DNA from: Pontederia crassipes
Lineage: Eukaryota > Streptophyta > Magnoliopsida > Commelinales > Pontederiaceae
DNA length: 64,000 nt
Direction of reading: 5' to 3'
Assembly: GCA_030549335.1 (NCBI GenBank)
Contig: CM060193.1
Coordinates: 46,485,391 to 46,549,390 of the forward strand
A model generated the notes under the pieces. The model worked only from the letters and a program-made list of their open reading frames with translations, was not told where the DNA came from and made no database searches. The translations under genes were made by a program, and so were the position numbers. Shown piece after piece: positions 12,770 to 25,875 of the stretch. Numbering within the stretch: the first letter of the stretch is position 1; the number at the start of each line of letters is the position of its first letter.

Positions 12770-14324
12770 ATGGCTCAATTCCTCAAAACTTTATTCCGAA
12801 TTCTTCTACTTATTGCCATCTCCAGGTGCTTGGCAAACGCCGCGTACAACATCGCGGACTATGGCGCCAAACCGGACGGCCGGACGGACTCGGCCAAGCC
12901 GTTGCTCGACGCATGGGAAAAAGCGTGCAGCTTGGCTGAGGCCGCGACCATCTACGTGCCACCCGGGCTGTTCCTGCTCGGTCAGGTCCGTCTCTCTGGC
13001 CCTTGCAAGAGTAGCAAGATCACCGTTCAGATCGCTGGGACACTCGTCGCTCCGTCCGGCTACAGTAACTTCGGCGAGTGGATCGTGTTCGATCACGTCG
13101 AGTCTGTTTCTCTTACCGGCGGGACCATCGACGGTCGGGGATCCTCCTTGTGGGCCTGCAAGGCGGCCGGTCGGAGCTGCCCCAGTGGTGCATCGGTAAG
13201 TTGCAGTGCGGCTATATATGATTATGAACCAACTTAGCCGTCCACCGAGCGCTGTTAATTTTCTCAGCTCACGCATGTTAGAATGGATATGCACGTAAGC
13301 TAAAAGTAGACAATTTAACGTCTCAACTATATCTCCTCCTGCAGTCGTTGGTGATCAGGAACTCCAAGGACATCATGATCAGCGGTCTCACTTCGATCAA
13401 CAGCGAGCTGTACCACATAGTGATCGACAACAACCAAGGAGTCACTCTGCAGGGAGTTAAGATCATCGCGCCGGGGAACAGCCCCAATACCGATGGCGTC
13501 CACGTGCAGGGATCCAACGACGTCACCATCTCAGGAGCTGGGATCAAGACGGGCGACGACTGCGTCTCCGTCGGCCCTGGCACGACTAACCTGTGGATCG
13601 AGCAGGTCGCCTGCGGCCCTGGCCACGGCATAAGGTAATTAGACCAAACCAGAGACGTTTGTGCATGCATGCATCGTCAAAATTACTGCGTTCTGTCTAT
13701 AATACACTTTAAGTTAACTGTGTCGTGCATGGCCATATCTTGGCGTGGTTGGCGTGCAGCATTGGAAGCTTGGGCAAAGGTTACAACGAGGAAGGGGTGG
13801 TGAACGTGACGGTGAAAACAGCCGTGTTCACCGGAACGGAGAACGGACTGCGTATCAAGATCTGGGGCAGGCCGAGCCAGGGGTTCGTCAAGGGGGTGGT
13901 CTTCGAGCACGCCACGATGCAGAACGTCCAGAACCCCATCATCATCGACCAAAATTACTGCCCCGACAACAAAGGTTGCCCTCGTCAGGTAGCAAGCATA
14001 AGAGGAAGTAAAGTTAATACGGACAGATACTAACGTCGTTAATTTCTTGCAATTTGATTCTTAATTTTTTCGGAATCCTTATTTTGCAAATTGTTCACTG
14101 TGAAGAGTTCCGGAGTAAAGGTCAGCCAGGTGACCTACAGTGACGTCCAAGGATCGTCCGCGTCGCAGGTGGCGGTGAACTTCGACTGCAGCCCGAGCAA
14201 GCCATGCAGTGGAATACAACTGCAAGATATCAAGCTCACGTACGGAAACAAGCCGGCGGAGGCCTCCTGCAAGAACGCCGGCGGCAACACTTCAGGCTTC
14301 GTCGTGCCACCGAGCTGTCTGTGA
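12770..14324 (+). CDS. Polygalacturonase (GH28, pollen/exo-type), complete, four exons
   Basis: The product hydrolyses alpha-1,4 bonds in de-esterified pectin of the cell wall and is expected to be secreted. Exons are 12770-13195, 13345-13634, 13760-13988 and 14106-14324, joined at GT..AG introns, giving 387 residues, a normal length for the family. A hydrophobic signal peptide occupies about residues 1-24 and is followed by YNIADYGAKPDG. All four GH28 signatures are present: NTDG (190-193), GDDC (212-215), GHG (235-237) and RIK (270-272). Their acidic residues and His form the active site. The ATG at 12770 was chosen because it starts the signal peptide; the frame upstream only continues through a non-ATG codon. 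The sequence and short introns resemble monocot pollen exopolygalacturonases, so pollen expression is an inference. A TATA box lies 160 bp upstream. The exons are far more GC-rich than the surroundings. PG2 at 44215 is a damaged paralogue in the same orientation. Confidence 0.93.
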
Positions 14325-14349
14325 CGAACTGCATGATCTGTGTTTGACA

Positions 14350-15192
14350 CCTACATGGTTACATACTGATCAGTTTATTATATAACGAAGAAAATACATT
14401 AACAGGAAAAAGAAAAGGTCAGAAAGAAACACCAAAGTCTCATTACGAGCAAAAGAATGTACTCACCCTAAAATGATACATATGTCTTGATTGACTAATA
14501 TTATAGACTTATAGTTTATTATACTGTTGTGCATCTCCTGGTGGAGTTAATGAATTGTGCATCTAAGTTAATTTGAGGCGGCATTTATGCTGCACGTGTA
14601 AACTTTTCCATTTGAATGCTAAGGGGCGATTTCATATTATAAAAATGTTTAGTAAATAAATAATAATTAAGGAAACATATTATATATTTTTTTAATCTAA
14701 TCAAGGAAGCTCAAGTTATTTTTTTTCTATATATTGTCTAGCTAGAAACATATGTTTTATAGCCGATCTCAAGCCCGGATAAATGAGGAGGGTTATGCCG
14801 ACAGCCAACGTAAAATCCTATCGAATCTCATGAACATGGATAAACGAATATACTAATAGAGCGGAATGACGTCGTATGATCAATGTAGCCGACCTAGTGG
14901 GATAAGACTTTGTTGTTGTTGTATATTGTCACTCTAATATATATCCGGGCTCAAGCTATTATCTACTCTTAAAAATATAGATATTATGTACACACTAATA
15001 AAATTATTAATAAATGTTATTTCATTCATTCGTTTCTAGCTAGTTTTGTTGGAGAGGGACCAACCTTTATTAATCCTACAAATTAATACTTGAGGCGTGT
15101 TTAATAACACTATTAAACAAAAAAGGGAGCCTACGTGTGTTCCTGAATAAAAGATAAATGTAACTTTTCTATTACAACAACAATTTCAATTT
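14350..15192. other. PG1 downstream region
   Basis: This AT-rich DNA follows the PG1 stop codon and contains the PG1 3' untranslated region, a short RTE LINE tail (14739-14921) and otherwise nothing recognisable before the copia element at 15193. No single polyadenylation signal stands out. Confidence 0.5.
14739..14921 (+). mobile_element. Short 5'-truncated RTE-type LINE 3' end
   Basis: The segment ends with AATAGAGCGGAATGACGTCG ... CCTAGTGGGATAAGACTTTG and a (TTG)n tail, the same 3' end as the minus-strand RTE copy at 50555-51291. TATATTGTC occurs immediately before (14730-14738) and at the end (14922-14930), a plausible 9-bp target duplication. The copy is too short to code for anything. 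Confidence 0.7.
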
Positions 15193-15631
15193 TGTTACGA
15201 AAAAAGGGAGAGAGGGATCGCACGAAATACAGAAGAACACGAAGAGGAAAAAACGGCGGCGGCTCTTTGTTATGGAATAATAATTATTACAATGATAGGT
15301 CTCGGTCTAGACCCCTAAGTAGTTTATATAAGCACTCCCTTTGACAGATGATAGGAATTACATACGGACTGGGACTCTAAATAAATCCCCTGAAAATAGG
15401 ACACCTATCTCGTGATAAGGAAATAAATCAAATCCGAACCACATACAAAATACTCCTAAAAATTTTCGCTCAGAGGGCTCCGCCCCCTTGCAACCCCCGC
15501 AAGGGGGGATCCCCCCCCTTGACCCCCCACAGGCTCGGTGATCGGGCAGCGAGACTCCTGTAGGGGAATTCTACGGAAGCGCCTGACTATGTAGGGGACC
15601 AACTGGGTTCAGATTCAAGGCATTATTAACA
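15193..15631 (-). repeat. 3' LTR of the copia element
   Basis: 439-bp terminal repeat with TG...CA ends. It contains GC-rich clusters (GGGCTCCGCCCCC and GGGGATCCCCC types) that also occur in the other LTR. The purine tract GGTGGAGATT abuts its inner edge on the minus strand. Confidence 0.93.
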
Positions 15632-15706
15632 AATCTCCACCTTGACTTGAATCATCTTCAGAGCACAAAAGCACGCCACGCCGCCGCCAGTCCCATTTTG
15701 AAGCTA

Positions 15707-18700
15707 TTACCAAGTATTTATGTTAAGCAAGTCCAAACAATGTTGGAACTTGCCATAAGGAACAGATTTGATGAACATATCAGCTGAATTGTCTCCAGTG
15801 CCAATCTTCTTCACCTTGATCCTCTTCTCAGTGCGGTTGAAGTGATATCTGACATCAATGTGTTTGGTTCTTTCATGATGTACTTGATCCTTGGCTAAAC
15901 ATATTGCACTCAGACTGTCACAGTGCACTATAGCCTGCTCCTGATGTAATCCGAGATCTTCAACTAAGCCTTTTAACCAGATGTCTTCCTTGGCAGCTTC
16001 CGTCAGTGCCATGTATTCAGCCTCTGTGGTGGACAATGTAACTGATGGCTGAAGTGTAGCCTTCCAACTAATAACTAAACTGCCCAAAGTGAAGACATAG
16101 CCTGTCATAGATCGTCTTCCATCAACATCTCCAGCATAATCTGAATCTGAGTACCCTGCAACCAAACACTCTTTATCACTTCTGTAGATGAGGCCAATAT
16201 CAGATGTCCCTCTCAGATACCAATAAATTCGTTTCACTACTTGCCAGTGCTCCTTTCCTAGATCGCTCATGAACTTGCTGACAACACTGACTGCATGAGC
16301 AATGTCTGGTCTTGTGCAAACCATGGCATACATCAGACTTCCAACTGCATATGGAACCCGAGACATGTACTCCTTTTCTGCATCTGACTTTGGTGCGAAG
16401 GCAACAGAAAGATGAACATTTGCAGCTGATGGAGTATTTAAAGGCTTCGCTCCAGACATTCTAAACCTGGATAAAATCTTCTCAATATAACTTTTCTGAG
16501 ATAAGAAGAGTTTACCCTGTGCGCGATCCCTTAGAATTTCCATCCCCAAAATCTTCTGTGCTGCACCAAGATCTTTCATGTCGAATTCTGCACTAAGGAG
16601 CTTCTTCAGATTTTGAATGTATGCCATGTCTCTGGCAGCAATAAGCATATCATTAACATATAAGAGCAGATAGATGGTGGAGCCGTCCTTCACCTTCTTG
16701 TGATATACACAGCAATCATAGGGACTTCGACTAAATCCCTTACTGATCATGAAGCTGTCGAACCTCTTGTACCATTGTTTGGGAGACTACTTCAAGCCAT
16801 ACAGATATTTCTTCAAACTGCAAACTTGATTCTCCTTTTCAGGAATGGAGAATTCCTCTGGTTGGCTCATAAGAATATCTTCTTCAAGTTCTCCATGGAG
16901 GAAAGCAGTCTTCACATCTAGTTGCTCGAGCTCTAGATTCTGATGTGCTACAAGAGCAAGTAGCACCCTGATAGAAGTATGTCTAACAACAGATGAGAAT
17001 ATCTCATTATAGTCCACACCTTCTTTCTGACTATAACATTTAGCAACCAGTCATGTTTTATATCTCGTGCCTTCAACTCCTGGAATTCCTGCTTTCTTCT
17101 TGAAGATCCATTAACAGCCAACAGTCTTCCTGCCTTTAGGCAACTTGACTAGCTCCCACGTCTGATTCTTGTGAAGAGATTTCATCTCCTCACCCATAGC
17201 AGCGATCCACTGTTCAAATTCGGCACATGTGATGGCATCCCTATAAGAGGACGGCTCTAGGGACTCCACCTCTTCAGCTACCTGTAGTGCATAAGCAACC
17301 ATGTCCTCGAAATCATATCGCTTAGGAGGACCCACTTCTCTGCGATGACGTCTAGCAGCAATTGACTCCTCTTCAGGTTGCTCATCAGATTCTTCACCTT
17401 CTGGTTCTGCTTCTTGATGTGATCCTTCAGCATCATCCTCAGTTGGAGTGATTTCAACCTCCACCTGTTTACTGACACTCTCTTCAGCCTCCACCTTCAA
17501 CTGAAGCATTGATGCTTCATCAAAGGTTACGCTTCTGCTGTGGATGACTTTGTGTTCTGAAGGAGACCAGATTCTGTAGCCCTTCACTCCTGCACCATAT
17601 CCCATGAACACCCCTTCTTTGGCCCTTGGCTCCAATTTCCCTTCACTGACGTGATAGTATGCTGGACAACAAAAAACTTTCAGACAAGTATAATCAGTAG
17701 AATTTTCTGACCATACCTCAGTTGGAGTCTTGAGATCAATCGCAGTCGCCGGACTTCGATTCACCAAGTAGCAAGCTGTGTTAACAGCTTCAGCCCAGAA
17801 TGTCCTATTTAGGCCAGCGTTAGAGAGCATGCACCTTGCCCTCTCCAGAAGTGTCATGTTCATTCGTTTTGCAACTCCATTCTGCTGTGGAGTATCCCTG
17901 ACTGTGCGATTCTTGGCAATGCCTTCATCTTTGCAGAACTGGTCGAATTCAGCAGAACAGAATTTCAAACTATTGTCAGTACGAAGACGCTTCACTTTCT
18001 TCGACGTCTGATTTTTCACCAAAACCTTCCACTGCTTGAAGACCTTGAAGGACTCACTCTTGTGTTTCATCATGAATACACAAGTCATCCTCGAGTAGTC
18101 ATCAATCACAGATAAGAAGTACCTCGCACCTCCTAATGATAGAACACGAGAGGGACCCCAACAATCGGCGTGGATGTAGTCAAGTGTCGCCTTCGTCCTG
18201 TGCACTGCCTTACCAAACTGAGACCTTCGCTGTTTGCCGAATACGCAGTGCTTGCAGAAATTTATTTCTGATATCTTCTTCTCTCCTAGAAGACCTCATT
18301 TGCTGAGGATATTCATCTCGTTCTGACTCATATGCCCAAGCCGCATGTGCCACAGCCTGGACTTATCTGATTCGGATGAACTAGCCACTGCAGCAACGCT
18401 AGAGACTGTCTTGCCTTGTAATACATACAAGGACTTCTGTCTGACTCCCTTCAGAATCGTAGCATCACCTTTCATGACCGTGAGGATGCCTCCAGCAGCA
18501 TTGATCTGACACCCTTTAGAGTCGAGGATTCCAAGTGATATCAAATTCTTTTTCAGTTGCGAAACATGGCGGACATCTGTCAGCGTCCTCACAAGATTGT
18601 CATGAGTCCTGATCTGCACAGAACCGATCCCAACTATCTGACAGGCTGCATCGTTGCCCATGATGACATTTCCACCATCAATCTTCTGATAAGTTGAGAA

Positions 18701-19609
18701 CCACTCTTTATTCGGAGTCATATAATAGGAACACCCCGAATCCAGAACCCAACTATCCGCCAGACATCCTTGATCAGAAGCAGCCAGAACCAAATCATCT
18801 TCGGAATTTCCTGTTTCATGTGCCACCGCAGCGACAGAGGCCTTCTTCTTCTTCGGACAATCCTTCTTCCAATGACCTGGTTCCTTGCAGTAATTACAGA
18901 TGTCTTTCGCAGTGATTTTCTTCTTCTTCGACTTGGATTTCTTTGAATTCGAGGACTGTCCCTTCTCTGCGGTCGATATCAAACCCACGGCATGAGTCTC
19001 TGCAGAATTTCCAGATGCCCTATGCCGAAGTTCACGAGTATGGAGACGCGATCTTACTTCTTCCAGACTTATAGTTTCCTTCCCAATAATCATAAACTGA
19101 ATGAAATTTTCATATGATGGAGGAAGCGAAACTAACAGAATTAGGGCAGCATCTTCATCCTCGATCTTAACATCGATATTTCTGAGTTCCATCAACAAAG
19201 AATTTAACTGATCAAGATGTTCCTTCAGAGGGGTACCTTCCTGCATGCGGAGAGAGAACAGACGTTGCTTCAACAGCAACTTGTTGGTGAGAGACTTCGT
19301 CATATATAGACTCTCGAGTTTCAACCACAGACCGGACGCTTTTTCTTTATCTACGACCTCGATTATCACCTCATCCGCCAGACACAACAGGATCATCGAG
19401 TGCGCCTTCTCCTCCTGTGCCGCCAAAGTTGCGAGGTCGATCTCCTTTTCTTTGCCTTTCTCGTCTTCCTCCTTTGGCTTGTTCTTCGACACGTTTGAGA
19501 GCGGCGCCCAGACTCCTTGTTGCTTCAAAAGCGCCCGCATCTTGATCTGCCACAACCCGAAATTGTTTCTGCCGTTGAACTTCTCCACGCTCACGTTGTG
19601 CGACGCCAT
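15707..19609 (-). pseudogene. copia gag-pol, one frame with four nonsense codons
   Basis: Start chosen at 19609, where MASHNVSVEKFNGRNNFGLW begins, as in copia Gag. Domains in order are Gag, CCHC zinc knuckle (CNYCKEPGHWKKDC), protease (DSGC), integrase (17111-18250, with DYIHADCWGP, LRTDN and NGVAKRMN), reverse transcriptase and RNase H. All pieces share one frame with no frameshift. Stops interrupt it at 18296-18298, 17111-17113, 17051-17053 and just after KKYLYGLK near 16787. The RT catalytic box reads YVND where copia has YVDD, so the enzyme would be inactive even without the stops. Loss was by point mutation, several consistent with C-to-T change. Confidence 0.93.
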
Positions 19610-19660
19610 CTCTCTGCTGATCGAGAATCGTTGACAAACCCTAAGGCTCTGATACCAGTT

Positions 19661-20096
19661 TGTTACGAAAAGAGGGAGAGAGGGATCACACGAAATACAG
19701 AAGAACACGAAGAGGAAAAAATGGCGGCGGCTCTTTGTTATGGAATAATGATGATTACAAGGATAGGTATCGGTCTAGACCCCTAAGGAGTTTATATAGG
19801 CACTCCCTTTGACAGATGATAGGAATTACTTACGGACTGGGACTTTAAATAAATCCCCTGAAAATAGGACACCTATCTCGTGATAAAGAAATAAATCAAA
19901 TCCGAATCACATACAGAATACCCTTAAAATTTTTCGCTCAGGGGGCTCCGCCCCCTTGCAACCCCCGCAAGGGGGATCCCCCCTTGACCCCCCACAGGCT
20001 CGCTGACCGGGCAGCGAGACCCCCGTAAGGGAATTCTACTGAAGCGCCTGACTATGTAGGGGACCAACTGGGTTTAGATTCAAGGCATTATTAACA
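19661..20096 (-). repeat. 5' LTR of the copia element
   Basis: 436-bp terminal repeat matching 15193-15631. The primer-binding site for initiator-Met tRNA lies at its inner (left) side, 3 nt away. Confidence 0.93.
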
Positions 20097-20463
20097 AGTT
20101 TTTTTTTCTTGCTCTTCCTTCGATCTCCTTTCTCTCTCCCTCTTTTCTCTCTTTCGCTTGCACGTGCGGGTAATTTTAATGTGTGTAAACGTTAATGTTA
20201 TTAAAATTGGATCGACCCATGATCCAATCAAGAATAGAACACTTGATCCAATTCCGATTGGCTTTAAAATCAGTGTGGGTATTGAACCAACAAACATCCG
20301 GTTGAATTGGAACAAACTAGCAAACCAGTGAACCGGTAAAATATTGGGTCAACGTTGATTTTGAAAAAAATTAGGTTGAATGAAATGGAAATAAGAAAAT
20401 TAAATAAGATAGAATGGGAAAAAATTGCAGAATATTTTAAAAAGAAAAACGATAAGGAAAGTA

Positions 20464-23296
20464 TGTAACGCCTGACTAAAAAAAAGTTATTAAAGTTAAT
20501 GAAATGATGAAATCATATTTATATTGAGAATTGAAAGAAATTATATCCAACTTTATCTTTTTACTCCTTATATAAACTTTCCTTTCAATCAAAACCTCCT
20601 TTAACCCTAGCCGTCATCTCTCCTCTTTTTCCCCTCCACCTATACAAATTTTTAGACAACCAGAAACTCGAGCACACTCTTAATTGCCAGAGACAATGCC
20701 AGAATATCGCCAAAAAATAGAAAACCAATCAAGGTGATATAATAGCCATGCTAAAAATTTTGTAGCATTTTCAGGACTGTTTTCTTGACTTTTTACCCTC
20801 AACTTTCCCCCATCCGATGCGACCAATAGGAACAGGGCACATGCATGGCCGAAGTCGGAGAACCTTCAGGGACGGCTGAGACAGTGAATGAACCAAGAAA
20901 GTGGACTGAACAACAAAGAATTCACATAGACGTAGGTGTATCGTTGGATCAACTTTTTGCATCAGTTTTAACAATTGGTTTGTATGTAGTTAAAATACAA
21001 TTAGAGTCATAACATCGCCTCATATCATCCATAATTCATCCTATATGATTATTTTGATCCTAAGAGGTTTATTCCGATAAAACTACATTAAAAATCGAGC
21101 AGCCAATGTTCTCATCGGAACCTCAAAACTCGAGTATATGCATCATTAGGCAAAATAGTCATTGAACCCGGCCCGAGTTGAGCGTTTCCTGGCTTGCACC
21201 CATCACTGACGTGTGCGCATCATCGAAACCTAGCCCAAGCCAGAGTCTAGCTGGGTCAAGCTCGGGTTACATCCTGCCCGTGTTGTGGATGAGATGTCCA
21301 TATCATAGAATCTGGTCTGGATTCTACCCAACCCGAATTATGCCAGATCAAATGTTGTGTTATTATTTTTGATATATTATTATCTTAATCATGATCCATC
21401 ATCCATTATCAATCTAATTATCCAAAGTATTGTATCGCATAACATGTCATGTTGTTATGGATCCATGATTTTCCATCCATCTAATTCTATCATTATCATG
21501 ACTTAAAATATTGTCATTGCAGGAAGTGATTAACTTATGTCTTATTTTTAAGTACTGATTTATGGGTCTCCATAGCCAAGCAATTGGATGTAATCCAGGC
21601 CGATACACTCCGACCGAGTCCGATCAAGGCACTAGAGCCATAGAATTCGGCCCGAGTTATGCTAAAACATAGTTGACTTTATTGCTTGATTTGATTATCC
21701 TATTGTTGATTTGTCACCTAGATGATTTTATCAATACCATGATCTAGAGCATTGTCATGGCAGCGTATGATCATCTCATATTTTATTATTATCTTGCTGA
21801 TTTATGGGTCATGATTTGAATTTCATTGCTATCCAACATTGTCATCGGATCCAGAACTCTATTTCTCTAATTTCATTATCTCATTGCATAGGTATTATAT
21901 GAGGTTTAATCTCTCTTTGACTCCATCGATTACATGATCCTTTTGTTTTGAGTATTGTCATTACATTGCTATGATCAAGTCCCAATATGGACGAAAACAA
22001 TAACCTAATTAATTAAAAATAAAATCTTGGGTGCTCATATTACGGATTGACAAGAGCTCATGATATAACATAAGACATAATTTGTTCTCATTGCACGATT
22101 TCTACCCATCATGTAATGAAAGTGAATACCGTCTCCTTTAAATAGGATGATTGTCGTGATGTGCACAATCCTTTAAATACATGGCACCTCATCGCAACAA
22201 ATATGTTAATAAGTGATATTGCATAGAAATATTAGAGATAAATAAGTTGATTTCAACTTCCAGTAGGAGCATTAAAAATACACTCGAAGCATAGTATAGA
22301 GCATTGAAATATGCACATTGCTTCAAAGCATATCATATAACATTGCAATATAGAGTAAGAAAATTCGGAGCATTGAAATGATTCATTCTAGCGATCATAA
22401 TCTCCATATTATATTATTATTGTTCTCACACAATGATTTATTTTGTTCATATACTACTTAATTCTAACTATAGACATCATATCGATCACTACTCATTGAT
22501 AATCAGAATATTGATTCCTTCCAATGAATCTCCAGTAGTGTTTATCAAGGATTATGATTTACTAATAAACATTGTATTGATGAATTATCCAGATCATTCT
22601 ACTATATCAGATGATTCACTCAAAGCATAGCCTTGATTCTATTCAAGACATAGTATGTGATTTACTCTATTGATTCTATCCAGAATATAATATTGATCTT
22701 TGTCATTGATTTATTCCATTGATCTTATTTAGTGCACAATATTAATTTATTCCACTTATGTCATTGATTATTCATTTGATTATACTCAAAGCAGGGCATC
22801 CATACGTTCCATTGATTTTTATTTAAGCATTATCTTATTTTCATTTTATTAATTATTCTAGTGATGATTATGACTATGTTTATACTAATTTCATACTTCT
22901 TCATTGTTAATATTTATCTATTGGTTTATTATCTATTTATTGGCATGCGAAGCTTATGGGTTATTGTTTCTCCTGTATTGATTCTGCAGGTAATGTAATG
23001 AAGAACGAGCTTAAACGACTAATATTGTTCGTGATGATGATTTGCACATGGAGTAGTTAGGACATCCTCATCTCTTTACTTTAGACTTTCACCTTAGCAT
23101 ATGATATTATTAACATTATAATTATGTCTTGGTTATTATTGGAGTTTCGCCCTTATTATTATTTTCATTAATATTATATTAAGTCTTCCGCTTATATAAT
23201 GTCCTGATCAAAGAACTTGTCAAAGTCAACATTTTACTCAGAACATTGCATAATTTATTGCGACCCTCAAGTCGGGTCTTGCCATGTGATGTGACA
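20464..23296. mobile_element. Probable solo LTR of a Del/Tekay-type gypsy element, about 2.8 kb
   Basis: The segment opens TGTAACGCCTGAC and closes around GTCGGGTCTTGCCATG ... GTGACA, the kind of ends seen in long chromovirus LTRs. Near the left end is a TATA-like TATATAAAC (about 20570) followed by AACCCTAGCCGTCATCTCTC and C/T-rich leader-like text, as in an LTR promoter and R region. No coding sequence, primer site or second copy adjoins it. The 5-bp flanks do not match convincingly, and the right edge could be 23284 instead. Confidence 0.5.
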
Positions 23297-25875
23297 AGGA
23301 CAATTTGGAGGTAATTAAGGTGGAAGATTGGAAAGGAGAGTGAAATAAGCAACATAATAGCTTTTGTGGAAAGAATATAATAATATGGAAAGTAAATTTG
23401 AATTTGAAATTAAGATATGGGAAACATTAACAAAGGAAAAATTTTAAAATGTAGAAAATACACATAAAGTTCTTGAATAGAATCTGAAAGAAATTAAAAT
23501 TATTATAATATTTTAGTAAAGAAGGTGGAAGAATATGAAGGAGAGAAAAAAAAAACAAAGTAGATTTATGGGATGAAATAAAAATAAGGAATCCGATAAT
23601 AAAAAGGTAAATTTGAAGTCTAAAAATATAATGTGAGAAAATAGTAAAAATAATAAAAAGATAAAATTATTCACAAAATTAAGAAGACAGAAAATTTAAA
23701 CTTATTATAACCGATATATACTAAAAATATAAAAATATATTAATGTTTGATTATTGTGAAATGATTATTACAATGCTTTCATTTTATTTCTTCTTATCTT
23801 TATAATTAATTTATAATAAAGAAATAAAAACAAAATTATTTTATTAAAAGATTAATTTAATATGATCTAATCATGACCTAATTGATTGACCGATTAGTAC
23901 AATTTTAAAAACCTTGTTAAAATCTACTTATCTAAAGGTCATTTTTATTTTTTATTATATATAAACTATGTATAATATATAACGAGTAATAAATATTTAT
24001 TTTTTTACCACTTAATTTATTTTTTCTTCTTTTGTTTAGCCTATTTTCTAAATTTTTATTATATTTTTATTTATCTGTTTAAAAAACAAAAAAATAGAGA
24101 TACATATTTATAAAATATAATTATAAAAATATTTTATCAATGTAATATTATCATGAGAGAAAAAATGAGAGATAAATATAGATATAAATTATTTTATCAA
24201 TGTAAAATAAGATAAAGAGTGAGGAGAGGGGAGTTCATTTGGTCTAAATTATTTATTAGAAATAATGTTTGGAAGGCGTAGACACCATCCCATATCTCCT
24301 AATTAAGTAAAAATTTTATCCAAACATAATTTAACAATACTTTCATAACCGGTGTGATCATGTTCAAACGAACTGAACCAAAATTTTATTAAAATAATAT
24401 TATTTAAAAATAATCTTTGACTATAAATATCACAAGTAATACTATATAACATATAAATAATAACAAACTATTAATAATGATAACTTAATATGAAAACATA
24501 CATGATTATGTTAAGAATTAATGCTTATTCACATAAAGATGAAAATATATTATTATACTCTATGTTATTTATATACTATTAATGATTTATTATTAATCTA
24601 TTTTAATATAATACATTCTTAAATTTCTCTTGGTTTACTTTCATTTATTTTCACAAACTTTCCTTTTCTTATTTCCATTTATTTTTTTTATTGATTCCCC
24701 TTGATTTTTCTTATTGTTTTTTTATTATTTGAACTTAATTATTTTGTTAACATCGTCTTATTTTTCTATGTTTCTATTTTTATTTCATTATTGTTTTAAT
24801 ATTTTTATTGTTATTCATTCTATTTGTTTATTTCCTTTCCTTATTCTCTTAATTTGATTGTTTCTTTTTTTTTCTCCTATCAAATCTCCTATAATTCTGA
24901 TTCAATCCTTATCCATTTTTTTTGTTTCCTTTCTTGTGTTAACAGTTTCCAACTTTATTATAATAATTTCTATTTTCAAAATTTTCTATCCATTTTTAAT
25001 AAGAAAGCATAAAAACCGAGTTGAACCAAAATTTACGTGTCAACCTAGCTATATCAATTTTCTCAGTCCATACCAACCTTTTGCCAAAATCATTTTCATA
25101 TGTTCATTCAAATCGGACTGAGAATCGGTTCACAGTTGAACGATCGTTTTTTAAACATTAGATTTAACTCACATTCCCTCATATTTCATCTCGTCCTCCC
25201 AAAAATCTGAATTCAAACTGGCCCTAAAACTCTATGTAAAGTTGCTAAAATATGACATGAAGTAGAATGTCGATTATAGGTGACATTAGTTGGCACTCCA
25301 TGTCAATGATGTCAAATTTGGCCTGGCATGACTAATCGGATTGGTCAGACCAGTGTTCGAGAGAGAAAATAGCCTATAGGTCATTAGAAACTTGCCCGAT
25401 CATTTGACCCATGTTGAGGTGATCAAACCCAATCAAAACTCGTGTTTGACTAAGCGACATGTTAGATTCTTACGACACGTCTAGTCCAAGTTTTTTGTTT
25501 TAAAAAAAGCCTAAATTAAATCATATTTAGTAGCTAACTTCACAGGATTAGGTCGATTGCATTTACCCTATGTGATGACCAATGATCCGATGGTGATATG
25601 ATGGCAATCCAATGATGATGATCTAACAATTATACAACAATGTTCAATGGTGGCAATGCCTTCGGCTCCTTCCTTCATCACTAAGTTCATTTCTATATTT
25701 AACTCCTTACTTGATTTCCTTTTCATGAGTGGTTATGAATGGAGCATTGGCCAAGTTCACGTGGGCATGCCTAGGGCACGCCTTGGTCAACTAGGGGTGT
25801 TACTGAGGCATGCCCTTTGCAAGGCCAACTCTTAGTCCAACAAGTTTATCCAATGTTATCAATTCTCTTACGGTT
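23297..25875. other. AT-rich intergenic DNA, nothing recognised
   Basis: No gene, terminal repeat or structured repeat was recognised. Short T-rich frames near 24824-25121 are compositional. Confidence 0.6.

Larger units (their letters stand above)
15193..20096 (-). mobile_element. Ty1/copia LTR retrotransposon, Tork-like, nearly full length
   Basis: The element is 4.9 kb with two LTRs (15193-15631 and 19661-20096), each TGTTAC...TTAACA. Adjacent to the right LTR, read on the minus strand, is TGGTATCAGAGCC (19645-19657), the initiator-Met tRNA primer-binding site. Adjacent to the left LTR is a purine-rich GGTGGAGATT tract, the plus-strand primer. Both place the 5' end at the right. The 5-bp flanks are AATTT and AGTTT, a target duplication with one mismatch. 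The LTRs differ at about 25 positions counted by eye, so the insertion is moderately old. The internal gag-pol is one continuous frame broken only by stops (see 15707-19609). Confidence 0.95.

Noticed and set aside
12806-13294. 162-codon minus-strand frame and a second plus-strand frame over PG1 exon 1
   Set aside because: Shadow frames produced by the high GC content of the real polygalacturonase exon.
24824-25121. Phe/Ile/Ser-rich frames resembling membrane peptides
   Set aside because: Compositional effect of T-rich DNA without gene signals.
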